Source: Natronoglomus mannanivorans
Lineage (GTDB): Archaea; Halobacteriota; Halobacteria; Halobacteriales; Natrialbaceae
DNA length: 64,000 nucleotides
Direction: 5' to 3'
Assembly (NCBI GenBank): GCA_025517485.1
Contig: JAOPKB010000012.1
Location: 117,491-181,490 of the forward strand
In this document: positions 1 through 8,178 of the stretch, piece by piece
Layout of the letters: each line of letters begins with the position of its first letter
How positions within the stretch are numbered: the first letter of the stretch is position 1
The notes under the pieces: generated by a model
The model's input: only the letters and a program-made list of their open reading frames with translations
Told to the model about the DNA's origin: nothing
The model's database searches: none
Program-made: the position numbers and the translations under genes

Positions 1-108
1 GGCCGTCGCTTTCATAGCCCCACTGGTGAGTGACGACCGCTTAAAGGTCACGGCTTGTAGCACGAGACCCGCTCTCGCTCAGCGCCCCTTCCGTGAGTTC
101 AGAACGGC

Positions 109-930
109 TCAGTGAAACGCCGTCTCCAGGGACTCGCGCCACTCCTGGGCCGCGTCCGCGCGCTCCTCGAGCGACTCGAGGTCCGCTTCGAGCGCTTCCA
201 GCGTCTCGTCGACGTCGGCTTCGACGGTCTCGATCCGTTCGTCGACGTCCGCCTCGTAGGCGTCGATGTGTGAGCGAAACGCTGTCAGTCTGGCATCGAG
301 CGTGTGCTCGAGCGACTCGATTCGCGCCTCGAGGTCCGCGGTCGCCTCCTCGAGTTGCGTCTCCAGACCGTCGAGTCCGGCCCCGATCTCGGCGACCGAG
401 TCCTCGACGGAGTCGCGAGCGGCGGTGAACTCAGCCCGGAGGTCGTCGGTCTCGGCCTCGAGAGCCGACAGACGGTCGTCGAGGCCGTCGACGGTCGACT
501 CGAGGTCGTCGAGTCGGGCAGCGAGTTCCGAATCGGTCGTTTCGAGCCGATCGATGTCGTTCTCGAGTTCGTCGGTGTCGCCGTCGAGAGTCTCGACTGT
601 CGACTCCAGTCGGTCGATCTCGTCGGTCGCGGACTCGAGTTCGGTCTGGACGTCCGCGAGAACGGTCTCCGCCGTCCCCTCCTCGTCCAGAAACGCCTCG
701 AGCGCGTCGGTGTACGCCGACAGCGAGTCGACGGTCGACTGGAGTCGCTCGATCCGAACCTCGTTGCTAGTCGACGTGTCGATGTCCAGCGCGCGCCGCA
801 GTGCGGTCTTGCGTGCGCCTCCCTGATCGTCTTTCAGTTCGGTGAGCAGTTCGTCGACCAGATCGTCGTCGAACTCCGTGGACCGATCGTCCGATACCGT
901 CGCCGTGATGGTGTCGTTTCGCGTTGTCAT
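109..930 (-). CDS. Coiled-coil protein of unknown function
   Basis: A 273-residue acidic protein. Residues 1-60 contain a short region with basic patches (a KTALRRALDI segment). From about residue 65 to the end it is nearly continuous heptad-like sequence made of LESxVDxL, LExxTDELE and LEARIESLE units, so a long coiled coil is predicted. No signal peptide, membrane segment or catalytic motif is visible. I chose the ATG at 930 over the upstream ATG at 993 because a GGAGG lies about 9 bases before it and the extra N-terminus looks like translated promoter. It is transcribed away from the nth gene. It could be structural or scaffold-like (SMC-hinge-free, tropomyosin-like), but the repetitive composition makes homology unreliable. 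Confidence 0.75.
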   Translation of the reverse strand: MTTRNDTITATVSDDRSTEFDDDLVDELLTELKDDQGGARKTALRRALDIDTSTSNEVRIERLQSTVDSLSAYTDALEAFLDEEGTAETVLADVQTELESATDEIDRLESTVETLDGDTDELENDIDRLETTDSELAARLDDLESTVDGLDDRLSALEAETDDLRAEFTAARDSVEDSVAEIGAGLDGLETQLEEATADLEARIESLEHTLDARLTAFRSHIDAYEADVDERIETVEADVDETLEALEADLESLEERADAAQEWRESLETAFH

Positions 931-1236
931 TGCCAGATCCTCCGTCCAGCGTCGTGTGGGAACGTCGGCGTCGATCGCCCCCGACCGACACACACACCGG
1001 ACTGTGACTCCCCCTCAAGAGCCTTTCATCACAATTGATTTAATAGATAATAAAACTACCTCATAGAAATAAACGTACAGGGAGGCCGATAGCGGTTACA
1101 AAATCGTGTCGTGGAGTTACGGGTCGGATCGCGTCACAGTCCCGAGAGCGACCGAACTCGATGTCGGAACTCGAGAAGCCGTCGATCGGTGTTCGAACCG
1201 AACTGCTGAAATGCTCTCTCTCGAAAGCACGGGACA
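931..1236. other. Divergent intergenic region, AT-rich centre
   Basis: This gap separates the coiled-coil gene (minus) from endonuclease III (plus). An AT-rich stretch at about 1026-1075 (several runs of A/T around aatagataataaaac) stands out from the GC-rich surroundings and is the most likely place for divergent promoters. No gene is convincing here. Confidence 0.4.
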
Positions 1237-1920
1237 ATGGGAACCCCGCTCGAGACACGCGAGGAACAGGCCGTCGAGATCGTCGATCGACTCGAGGAGG
1301 CGTATCCGGACTCGACGATCTCGCTTCGCTACTCGAATCGCCTCGAGCTGTTGATCGCCGTGATCCTCTCGGCACAGTGTACCGACGAGCGCGTCAATCA
1401 GGAGACGAAGGCGCTGTTCGAGACCTACGACGGGCCGGAAGCGTACGCCAACGCCCCACAAGAAGAACTCGCTGAGGCGCTGAGTTCGATCACCTACTAC
1501 AACAACAAGGCGAAGTACATTCGCAACGCGTGTGCGACGATCGCCGAAGAACACGACGGCGAAGTGCCGGACACGATGGACGAACTGATCGAGTTGCCGG
1601 GCGTCGGCCGGAAGACGGCGAACGTCGTCCTCCAGCACGGCCACGACGTCGTCGAGGGGATCGTCGTCGACACGCACGTTCAACGGCTCTCGCGACGGCT
1701 CGGGCTCACCGAAGAGGAGTATCCGGAGCGGATCGAGGAGGATCTCATGCCGATCGTTCCCGAGGGCTACTGGCAACAGTTCACTCACCTCTGTATCGAC
1801 CACGGACGAGCGACCTGCACCGCCCGAAACCCGGATTGTGACGACTGCGTCCTCGCGGATATCTGTCCCTCCGAGCGCGGTGATAGCGAGATCGATCTGG
1901 CGTCCGGCGATCCCTGGTAA
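1237..1920 (+). CDS. nth: Endonuclease III (DNA glycosylase/AP lyase)
   Basis: A base-excision repair enzyme that removes oxidised pyrimidines and cleaves the abasic site. At 227 residues it has the usual family length. The helix-hairpin-helix is at about 118-132 (LPGVGRKTANVV), with the catalytic lysine K126 inside it and the catalytic aspartate D145 in VDTHVQR. The C-terminus has the 4Fe-4S loop C194-X6-C201-X2-C204-X5-C210. All key residues are present, so the enzyme should be active. The gene stands alone between a coiled-coil gene and a small acidic protein. The ATG at 1237 gives the expected N-terminus; upstream starts would add unrelated sequence. Confidence 0.95.
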   Translation: MGTPLETREEQAVEIVDRLEEAYPDSTISLRYSNRLELLIAVILSAQCTDERVNQETKALFETYDGPEAYANAPQEELAEALSSITYYNNKAKYIRNACATIAEEHDGEVPDTMDELIELPGVGRKTANVVLQHGHDVVEGIVVDTHVQRLSRRLGLTEEEYPERIEEDLMPIVPEGYWQQFTHLCIDHGRATCTARNPDCDDCVLADICPSERGDSEIDLASGDPW

Positions 1921-2022
1921 CTGGCGGTTTCAGCGACGCTCGAGCGCGTTCGTCCCACTCGCCGTCCGTCGCAAGCCCAAGTCCTTTTCCCGAGACTGCG
2001 GTAGGCTCCGTCAGTGGTGAGT

Positions 2023-2265
2023 ATGTCTGATAATACCGAGACCGAACACGGCCGTGACGTCGAACTCGCCAAAGAGAAGACGGAAACCGACGACGAGGAC
2101 GTCGACGAAGAGGAACTCACCGAAGAGGAGATGGAGGCCCGACGCGAGCAGGACGAACAAGCGGCTCGACAGGACATCGAACACCAGTCCGACGAGCGAG
2201 AGAACGACGCTCTCGAGAACGTGAATCCGGACAATCACCGGGACGAAGAGCCGTACAACAGCTAG
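2023..2265 (+). CDS. Small highly acidic protein
   Basis: An 80-residue protein, almost half Asp and Glu, with no membrane segment or known motif (DETDDEDVDEEELTEEEME-type composition in the middle). The in-frame ATG at 2023 is preferred over GTG codons at 2014 and 2017; the GTGGTGAG just before it may act as a ribosome-binding sequence. It is probably unstructured. It ends a few bases before the convergent membrane-protein gene at 2272. Small acidic proteins like this are common in haloarchaea and their function is unknown. Confidence 0.6.
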   Translation: MSDNTETEHGRDVELAKEKTETDDEDVDEEELTEEEMEARREQDEQAARQDIEHQSDERENDALENVNPDNHRDEEPYNS

Positions 2266-2271
2266 CTCCGA

Positions 2272-2757
2272 TCACCAGAAGACGGAGTACCGGAGGACGT
2301 ACCGGACCATCCCGAGAATCCAGGCGAGGATCCAGAAGAACACGTAGCCGAAGACGCCAACGCGAAGCCGACGACGCCACCCGCTCATGTTTTCGTGGAG
2401 GTCGTCGAGCGCGACGTCCTGATCGGGATTGGCGTACAGATCGTGAGCGCGCTTGACCTGCAGGATTCGAACGATGCCGGTGAGTCCGACCACGAGCATC
2501 GCGTACGCCTGCAGTCCGAAGAAGGCGTGGACCGCCAACAGGCCGCCGATCTGGTCCATCGTTCGCGGGATCATCCAGACGACCACCGGAATCGTGTTGA
2601 GCGCCAACCCGACGACGATGAACTTGAGGTGATAGACGAGCACCCCCCAGGTGACGACCTCGGTGTCGATCATGATCCAAGCGCCGTAGAGATAGAACGG
2701 AAAACTTGCAGTGACGAGCACTGCGATCACCGTCGCAATCGTCAGATCCGACACCAT
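2272..2757 (-). CDS. Four-TM membrane protein next to bc1 cluster (DUF7321-like)
   Basis: A 161-residue protein starting MVSDLTIAT. I see four hydrophobic segments, at roughly 4-25, 38-62, 75-98 and 135-158, with several histidines near the membrane (YHLKF, VHAFF) and a polar loop HDLYANPDQD between TM3 and TM4. From memory this matches a haloarchaeal family (DUF7321) found beside halocyanin/Rieske/cytochrome b genes; the number is a recollection and not a search result. The ATG at 2757 begins right at TM1, whereas the ATG at 2841 would add a polar, non-conserved leader. It runs divergently from the DUF7319-like gene. It may be an accessory subunit or, given the histidines, a heme- or quinone-binding protein. 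Confidence 0.75.
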   Translation of the reverse strand: MVSDLTIATVIAVLVTASFPFYLYGAWIMIDTEVVTWGVLVYHLKFIVVGLALNTIPVVVWMIPRTMDQIGGLLAVHAFFGLQAYAMLVVGLTGIVRILQVKRAHDLYANPDQDVALDDLHENMSGWRRRLRVGVFGYVFFWILAWILGMVRYVLRYSVFW

Positions 2758-2959
2758 ACTCGAGTCGACCTCTGGGTGGCCGACGAATAAACCAACCGAA
2801 ACCGCGCATCCGGGGTAACTCGGCGTCAATCTCACTGTCACTGGAAGCCGCCGTCCGATGTCGTCTCACGATCGACCTCGCGTTCGACACCGATCGTCGG
2901 TCGAGGAGATCCGGTCGGGTCGAAAAGTGTTTTCAGCATCCACCCCCAAGTCTCCGACA

Positions 2960-3889
2960 ATGGCTGATCCCGACCCTCGAGAGCCCGGCGCGTCCGACGA
3001 CAGCCGGACCACCGATTCCGGCCATCCGTACACGGATGGGGGCGCTGCGACCGACGGTTCGGATGAGGAGCGATCGGCGGGTCCGGACGGGGGCGGGAAC
3101 GGGGACGAGGACGGAAATCTCACAGAAGACGAACTCCGCCGACAGGTCGAAGAACGCTACGACTTCGACAACTTCGGCCCGGAGGACATGGCCGAGATGT
3201 CCCCCGAGGAGTGGGACGTCGCCTTCGACGCCGACACCTGGATCACCGGCGACGAACTGCTCGAGCGCGTCGAGGCGGAACTGAAGACGCGGATCGCCGA
3301 CCGCGACGTCTTCGCCGTCCTCGAGTACGCCGAGGTGGACGGCCAGCGGTCGTTGGTCGCCTACTCCGATACGGATTACGCGGTCGTCTATCCCGACGGA
3401 GCCGTCGAGGGGCGAGGGACGGTCGTCAGGGACATCAAACCGACGGTCGCACTGTGTTCGATGGACGACTACGAGGTCGCGGAGCCACCCGAACGCTGGC
3501 AGTTGCCCGATCCGGAGGAGGTGCCGGAGTCGGGGAGCGAGCTCGGTAACTGGATGCTACAGCTGTTGGCCGGAACGCAGTTGCTGGTCGGACTCGGGGC
3601 GCTCGTCGTCTGGCCGATCGTCGGTGCACGCGACAACCTGATCCTGCTGGCTGCCGGTCTCGGATTCGTCTTCATCGGACTCGTCCTCTTTACGATGGTC
3701 GCCAACGCCCGGCTCTCGGAGAAGTTCCGCGTCGAAGAGTACCGCCAGCGGTTGCGCTCGATCGGGACGGCCTCCGACGAGCGACCGGAGTTCCTCCCGA
3801 TCGACGACGAGGCGTTCGAGACCGCAGCCGAACGCCCATCGATCGGAGACGAATCACGACCGATCGATAATGACACTCACGGTCCCTAA
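2960..3889 (+). CDS. Acidic protein with two C-terminal TMs (DUF7319-like)
   Basis: A 309-residue protein. Residues 1-75 are a disordered Ser/Asp/Gly-rich tail. Then comes a soluble domain (about 80-200) beginning LTEDELRRQVEERYDFD and containing a LEYAEVDGQRSLVAYSD segment. Two transmembrane helices follow at about 205-225 and 232-252, and the end is polar. The ATG at 2960 (MADPDP) is taken as the start because the 34 residues before it read like translated promoter. It lies about 57 bases before the halocyanin gene in the same direction, so it may be the first gene of the bc1-like cluster. I recall the family as DUF7319 in haloarchaea. Its function is unknown; an assembly factor or cytoplasmic-facing subunit is plausible. 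Confidence 0.75.
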   Translation: MADPDPREPGASDDSRTTDSGHPYTDGGAATDGSDEERSAGPDGGGNGDEDGNLTEDELRRQVEERYDFDNFGPEDMAEMSPEEWDVAFDADTWITGDELLERVEAELKTRIADRDVFAVLEYAEVDGQRSLVAYSDTDYAVVYPDGAVEGRGTVVRDIKPTVALCSMDDYEVAEPPERWQLPDPEEVPESGSELGNWMLQLLAGTQLLVGLGALVVWPIVGARDNLILLAAGLGFVFIGLVLFTMVANARLSEKFRVEEYRQRLRSIGTASDERPEFLPIDDEAFETAAERPSIGDESRPIDNDTHGP

Positions 3890-3913
3890 ACCGTTGTCCG
3901 GCGGCATCGGTGG

Positions 3914-3920
3914 GTTTAAG
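3914..3920 (+). promoter_or_regulatory. TATA-like box before halocyanin gene
   Basis: The sequence GTTTAAG lies 27-33 bases upstream of the halocyanin ATG at 3947, the usual distance for an archaeal TATA box driving a leaderless or short-leader transcript. It is flanked by GGGTTT and AAACCC, which form a small inverted repeat that could also serve as a regulator site. Confidence 0.45.
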
Positions 3921-3946
3921 CAAACCCGTTCCCGAGTCCAGCATGT

Positions 3947-4621
3947 ATGAACAGGCGGGATTTTATGGTAGCGGCCAGCGGTGTGTCCGGGGCAGCCGCA
4001 GTCGCGACTGCGACGATACCCGTCGGCGCTCAGGAAGACGACGGTGCCGACGACCCCGATGACGACACCGCCGAGGAAAACGGAAACGGCAACGGTAACG
4101 GTGGTGCCGACGAGGAGAACGGGGCCGAAAACGGCGACGAAGACGCCGAGAATGGAAACGGCGCCGCCAACGGTGGCGGCGGAACCGAAACCGTCGCTGT
4201 CGGCGACAACTACTACGAACCGGAAGACCTCACGATCGAACCCGGAACGACCGTCGAGTGGGTCTGGGAAGGCAGCGCCCAGCACAACATCAATCCCACG
4301 GAACAGCCAGACGGTGCGGACTGGGAAGGCCACGTCGAATTGCAAGACAGTGGCGAGTACGAACACACCTTCGACGTCGAAGGTGACTACGCGTACACCT
4401 GTGATCCCCACCCGGGGATGGACGGCACGATTTCGGTCACCGAGGACGCGGACGCAGTCGCCGCCGAAGCGGACGTCGACATCCACGATATCGGCGTTCC
4501 GATCCAGAAACACTTCGTCGGGATCGCGACGTTCCTCGCTATCTTCGTCTCGTTGGTCTTCACGTTCTACCTGCTGAAGTACGGCGAATCGGCACATTCG
4601 AGTAGCCCAGGGAGGAAATAA
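3947..4621 (+). CDS. Membrane-anchored halocyanin (blue copper protein)
   Basis: A small blue copper electron carrier, 224 residues. The N-terminus NRRDFMVAASG is a twin-arginine signal. A low-complexity linker of Glu, Asn, Gly and Asp (about 28-82) follows, then a plastocyanin-like domain (about 83-165). The copper ligands are visible: H113 in AQHN, then C152, H155 and M158 in YTCDPHPGM. A C-terminal helix (about 186-210) anchors it in the membrane, so the copper domain should face outside. It sits directly before the DUF7318-like, Rieske and cytochrome b genes, so it is probably the electron acceptor or an integral subunit of this complex. The NGNGNGNGG linker is encoded by a short repeat. 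Confidence 0.92.
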   Translation: MNRRDFMVAASGVSGAAAVATATIPVGAQEDDGADDPDDDTAEENGNGNGNGGADEENGAENGDEDAENGNGAANGGGGTETVAVGDNYYEPEDLTIEPGTTVEWVWEGSAQHNINPTEQPDGADWEGHVELQDSGEYEHTFDVEGDYAYTCDPHPGMDGTISVTEDADAVAAEADVDIHDIGVPIQKHFVGIATFLAIFVSLVFTFYLLKYGESAHSSSPGRK

Positions 4622-4627
4622 CCACCA

Positions 4628-5032
4628 ATGTCATCGTCAGGAAGTACCTACGGCGATATTCACCGTTACGAACCGCCTCGAGAGAGTACTGCTGCAGCGA
4701 TCGCGATCGTCCTGTTGACGTTCGTCCAGATCATTTTCGTCGCGCTGTTCGTCTACGGGCTGGCCGAACGATGGGCGGTCGCGGGACAGGACACCGGTGT
4801 CGGGAACATGATACTCGGATTCCTGTTGTCGGCGATCTTCATCAACCTCGGCTTCATCCTTCTGCTCTATCGGAAGGAGTTCCTCCCGGACGTGATGATC
4901 GTCAAGAAACGCCGACGCAAGTGGGAGGACCTCTACGTCCGCGAGGAAGACGTGGACGGGACGTCGCTCGCTGACGAAACCGGTGCCTGGGACACTGTCA
5001 AACGTGCAATCTATCCATATTACAAACGATAA
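4628..5032 (+). CDS. Two-TM protein of bc1-like cluster (DUF7318-like)
   Basis: A 134-residue protein with two transmembrane helices (about 22-46 and 57-81) followed by a basic KKRRRKWEDL stretch and an acidic, then basic, cytoplasmic tail. It starts 6 bases after halocyanin and stops 2 bases before the Rieske gene, so it is surely cotranscribed. The Lys/Arg run right after TM2 fits the positive-inside rule, placing both ends in the cytoplasm. I recall this as DUF7318, a haloarchaeal family restricted to this locus. It has no cofactor motif. It is best explained as a structural or assembly subunit of the bc1-like complex. Confidence 0.85.
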   Translation: MSSSGSTYGDIHRYEPPRESTAAAIAIVLLTFVQIIFVALFVYGLAERWAVAGQDTGVGNMILGFLLSAIFINLGFILLLYRKEFLPDVMIVKKRRRKWEDLYVREEDVDGTSLADETGAWDTVKRAIYPYYKR

Positions 5033-5034
5033 CA

Positions 5035-5901
5035 ATGGCAAACGACGATAACTATCCAGTCGAATCCGACCGCCGTCGCTTCGTCAAAGGGGTCGTTGGT
5101 GGGGCAGCACTCTCCGGTCTGTTGACCGTCGGTGCTGTCAGTGTGACACTCACGACGACTCCCTCTGGTGGTGGCGGTGGGACGATGGACTACCGTGGCG
5201 CAGCGAGGGAACTCGGACCGGCTCCGCGAGGGCTTCCACAGATCCCGATCGAAATCGACGACGACGGCTACGTGCAGGGGATGTGGCCCGAACCCGAGAC
5301 GGTCGAAGAAGGTGGCGTCGAGTTCGAAGTCTCACAGACCGAGTTCGAGGTCGACGGCGAGACAGTCACCTACTCCACCGAGTGGTTCCAGTACTGCGGC
5401 CTGCAGACGTTCGATGGCATTCGACCCGACGCCGATCAGGATGCATACCTCCGCTACGACGAGGCCGTTCCCACGAACGACTATCCGTGGATGGAAAATA
5501 TCAGTCCCGGTAGTCAGATTCACGTCGACGATTTCGAGGACTACGAAGACTGGGGCAACGACGTCGGTGACGCCGGAATCGGTCAGCCCGCGACGGCGAC
5601 CTGGCGATCACAGGACGTCCCACCGGAACAAAAAATCCCGGTATTACTCATCCGAAGCGAAGAGATCGAAGCGATGGCCGAAGAGGACGAGTGGATCGCC
5701 CAGACGTGTCCGGAAGGGTTCGTCGCGTTCATCAACAAGTGTACACACTTCTGTTGTGTCCCAGGATACAAGCGACTGGGCGAATCGGCCAACTACGACG
5801 CCGAGAACAAGATCTACTGTAACTGCCACCAGTCGGTCTACAACCCGTTCAACATCATCGAAGAGCGCTTCGTCTCACTACCACGACCGGAGGACGACTG
5901 A
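5035..5901 (+). CDS. Rieske 2Fe-2S subunit of bc1-like complex
   Basis: The iron-sulfur subunit that takes electrons from menaquinol. It is 288 residues long. The N-terminus has a twin-arginine motif (DRRRFVKG) and one TM helix at about 17-40, which would stay as an anchor. The cluster ligands are C236 and H238 (CTHFCC) and C262 and H265 (CNCH); C241 and C264 are in position for the stabilising disulfide. About 180 residues of extra acidic sequence lie between the anchor and the cluster, longer than in mitochondrial Rieske proteins. The gene is flanked without gaps by DUF7318-like and cytochrome b genes. Confidence 0.93.
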   Translation: MANDDNYPVESDRRRFVKGVVGGAALSGLLTVGAVSVTLTTTPSGGGGGTMDYRGAARELGPAPRGLPQIPIEIDDDGYVQGMWPEPETVEEGGVEFEVSQTEFEVDGETVTYSTEWFQYCGLQTFDGIRPDADQDAYLRYDEAVPTNDYPWMENISPGSQIHVDDFEDYEDWGNDVGDAGIGQPATATWRSQDVPPEQKIPVLLIRSEEIEAMAEEDEWIAQTCPEGFVAFINKCTHFCCVPGYKRLGESANYDAENKIYCNCHQSVYNPFNIIEERFVSLPRPEDD

Positions 5902-5906
5902 TACCG

Positions 5907-6707
5907 ATGAGTCTGGAACGCAAAGACGAGTACGATCACAGGGCGTGGCTCAAAGAGCGTGACCTCTCGGCTATCGAGAAGACGTATCTCATGACGCTCA
6001 TCTGGCTCGATCGTCGATTTCGGCTGGTCGACTACCTCGAGATTCTGGAGAACATGTACTACAAGATCAATCTCCAGATGCCAAAGAGCCACACCGAACA
6101 GTACAATTTAGACAACAAGTTCTGGTACTGGTATCCACTGTACGCACTCGGTTCGTTTTCCGTGTTAGCGTATCTGGTCGCGGCAGTGAGTGGTGCCTTA
6201 CTCGGGTTCTACTACGCACCGTCTGCGGCGTCTTCCGCCGGAAACCCGGAAGCGTACACGCAAATCGTCGCAATCATGCAGGATCAGAACTTCGGGTTCA
6301 TGCTCCGGAGTATCCACCGCTGGTCCGCACAGGTGATGACCGCAGCCGTGTTCCTCCACATGCTCCGTGTCTACTTTACGGGCGCGTACAAGGAACCGCG
6401 TGAAGTCAACTGGATCATCGGTGTCATCCTGCTGGCCCTGACGGTCGGGTTCGGATACACCGGCTACCTGCTCCCGTGGAACCAGCTGGCCTTCTGGGCC
6501 GGACAGATCGGTGTCGAGATGGCACTCGCAGTTCCGCTGGTCGGCGAGTGGACTGCCCAGCTAATCTTCGGCGGCTTCAGTCTCGGCCAACCGACACTCC
6601 AGCGCATGTACATCCTGCACGTATTCGTCCTCCCGTTCGTGGTGACGGCGTTGATCGCCCTCCACATCGGTATCGTCTGGATGCAGGGTATCGCAGAACC
6701 ACACTGA
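5907..6707 (+). CDS. petB: Cytochrome b, N-terminal (heme-binding) half
   Basis: The diheme part of cytochrome b, 266 residues, corresponding to cytochrome b6. Residues 1-65 are a polar N-terminal extension. Four transmembrane helices follow. Paired heme histidines are visible in helix B (SIHRWSAQ and FLHMLRVY) and helix D (YILHVFV and ALHIG), separated by the expected 13-14 residues. GYTGYLLPW resembles the conserved quinol-site region. It lies 6 bases after the Rieske gene and 12 bases before the C-terminal half, so cytochrome b is split as in b6f-type complexes. The symbol petB is by analogy. Confidence 0.92.
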   Translation: MSLERKDEYDHRAWLKERDLSAIEKTYLMTLIWLDRRFRLVDYLEILENMYYKINLQMPKSHTEQYNLDNKFWYWYPLYALGSFSVLAYLVAAVSGALLGFYYAPSAASSAGNPEAYTQIVAIMQDQNFGFMLRSIHRWSAQVMTAAVFLHMLRVYFTGAYKEPREVNWIIGVILLALTVGFGYTGYLLPWNQLAFWAGQIGVEMALAVPLVGEWTAQLIFGGFSLGQPTLQRMYILHVFVLPFVVTALIALHIGIVWMQGIAEPH

Positions 6708-6719
6708 TCCAACAAAACA

Positions 6720-7481
6720 ATGAGCGACAACGATCCACAAACCGAAACAGACGGAAGCGGCCCCGGAATCGTCGCCCCGGACGACGAAGTCCCGACCTGG
6801 CGTGAACGCAAAGAACGAACTACGGGCCTCTCGAGGCTCACCTACGAGTACTTCGAGCGTGCTCGACGGGAGGACCAGGACCTGCGACAGGAATCGAGCT
6901 ACGTCGAACGTGACGTCCTCGGATTCCCGTCGTGGCCCCACGAGACCGTTCGAAACCTCGCCATCGGAAGTGTCTTCATCGGGATGTTGCTGTTCCTCTC
7001 GGCGACGATGCCACCCCACCTCGGCGATCCGGCGAACCCGGCAGAGACACCCGAGATCATCCTGCCCGACTGGTATCTCTACTGGTCGTTCGGCCTGCTC
7101 CAGCTCGGTCCGATCAATCCGGAGCTGACGATTCTCGGCGGCGAGAAGATCATGTCCGACGAACTCTACGGCGTCCTCGCCAACGCCGTCGTCTTCGGTG
7201 CGATCGCGGTTATTCCGTTCCTCAACAAGGGCGGTGCTCGTCGGCCGGTCGAACAACCGTTCTGGTCGTCAGTCGGTGTCGCAGGCGTCACCTTCGCGTT
7301 CACCACGAGCGCGCTGGCAGTCGACAACCTGCTGCCCATCGATCCGAACATCACGTTCGACCTGACGTTCCTGTTGCCGCTGGTCGCGGGGGCGGTTTCG
7401 TACGCCGTCCTGAAGACGATGCGTGAAGGGTACATGTACAACCTGAACCAGCGATACTACCGGCTCAGGCCACCGAGATAG
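6720..7481 (+). CDS. petD: Cytochrome b, C-terminal half
   Basis: A 253-residue protein corresponding to subunit IV/cytochrome b C-terminus. An acidic N-terminal tail (1-75) precedes helices at about 78-97, 150-168, 183-203 and 210-229. The motif PDWYLYW corresponds to the quinol-oxidation-site PEWY motif with Asp in place of Glu, a change also found in other prokaryotic complexes. The segment FPSWPHETVRN before the first helix is also typical. It follows the heme-binding half by 12 bases. The symbol is by analogy with b6f subunit IV; the heme-free half has no histidine pairs. Confidence 0.9.
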   Translation: MSDNDPQTETDGSGPGIVAPDDEVPTWRERKERTTGLSRLTYEYFERARREDQDLRQESSYVERDVLGFPSWPHETVRNLAIGSVFIGMLLFLSATMPPHLGDPANPAETPEIILPDWYLYWSFGLLQLGPINPELTILGGEKIMSDELYGVLANAVVFGAIAVIPFLNKGGARRPVEQPFWSSVGVAGVTFAFTTSALAVDNLLPIDPNITFDLTFLLPLVAGAVSYAVLKTMREGYMYNLNQRYYRLRPPR

Positions 7482-7511
7482 CCGAGTTCGAGACAACGTT
7501 AACGTTTCCGA

Positions 7512-7925
7512 ATGGACCACCGAGATCGAGAGCGTGAGACACCTGACGACGCCGATGGCGACGTGGATGCAGGGACGGGTGTGGGTGTGAACACGGACGA
7601 TAACGCGGATCAAAACCCGAACCCCAACCCCAACTCGAACACATCCGGACGCCGTGACGTCGTCGTCCCACTCCGACTGTACAAGACGATCGTCGTGTTC
7701 TCGACACTTATCGCGACTGTCGGCATTCTGGCCGGATTCATCCTGATAGACGTCGCCACCAACCGAGCACAGGCCGACCTCGCCGACGTCAACATCGGAC
7801 TGGCGATTCTGGGTGTCGGATTGATCGCCATCGGTTCCATCACGTACGCGTTTTCGTCCCGGTTTCGAACCGCTGGAATGGGAAACGCTAAAGACGACAC
7901 CGACGAACACTCCGATAATGGCTGA
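7512..7925 (+). CDS. Two-TM protein of bc1-like cluster (DUF7315-like)
   Basis: A 137-residue protein. Residues 1-48 are a disordered tail with an NPNPNPNSN run encoded by a short C-rich repeat. Two transmembrane helices follow (about 59-80 and 93-113), with a short polar loop NRAQADLADVN, and an acidic end. It lies 30 bases after the cytochrome b C-terminal gene and its last 8 bases overlap the start of the next gene, so it belongs to the same transcript. I recall it as DUF7315. It has no cofactor motif; it is presumably a small subunit or assembly factor. Confidence 0.8.
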   Translation: MDHRDRERETPDDADGDVDAGTGVGVNTDDNADQNPNPNPNSNTSGRRDVVVPLRLYKTIVVFSTLIATVGILAGFILIDVATNRAQADLADVNIGLAILGVGLIAIGSITYAFSSRFRTAGMGNAKDDTDEHSDNG

Positions 7926-8178
7926 CGAATTCGTCAAGGGATTCGCGATCCTCACGGTCGGACTGCTGGTGTGGATGATGTTCGCAAGCTGGTTCAACAC
8001 ACCGAGTTTCTACGAGGCACAGTTGATCGGCCCCGGTCCGGAAGATCCGACTACCTACGAGGCAATCGCGCTCATCGTCAAAGACGCGATGCTCGCCTTC
8101 GCGATCTTCGGTGCGCTGACCTTCTGGGTCATCATCCCGGCCAGTCGCCGCGCTCGAGAGTATTACGCCACTAACTAA
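7918..8178 (+). CDS. Small two-TM protein ending the bc1-like cluster (DUF7314-like)
   Basis: An 86-residue protein with two helices (about 8-25 and 54-74) joined by a polar, Pro-rich loop (GPGPEDPTTYE). Its ATG lies inside the last codons of the preceding gene (8-base overlap), which implies translational coupling. It is the last gene of the run; after it comes a 567-base gap. The size and topology resemble small supernumerary subunits of bc complexes. I recall it as DUF7314, a haloarchaeal family of this locus; the function is inferred only from position. Confidence 0.8.
   Translation: MADEFVKGFAILTVGLLVWMMFASWFNTPSFYEAQLIGPGPEDPTTYEAIALIVKDAMLAFAIFGALTFWVIIPASRRAREYYATN

Noticed and set aside
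6720..7481. Cytochrome b split considered as a broken gene.
   Set aside because: Both halves keep complete functional motifs and the split falls where b6f-type complexes divide naturally.
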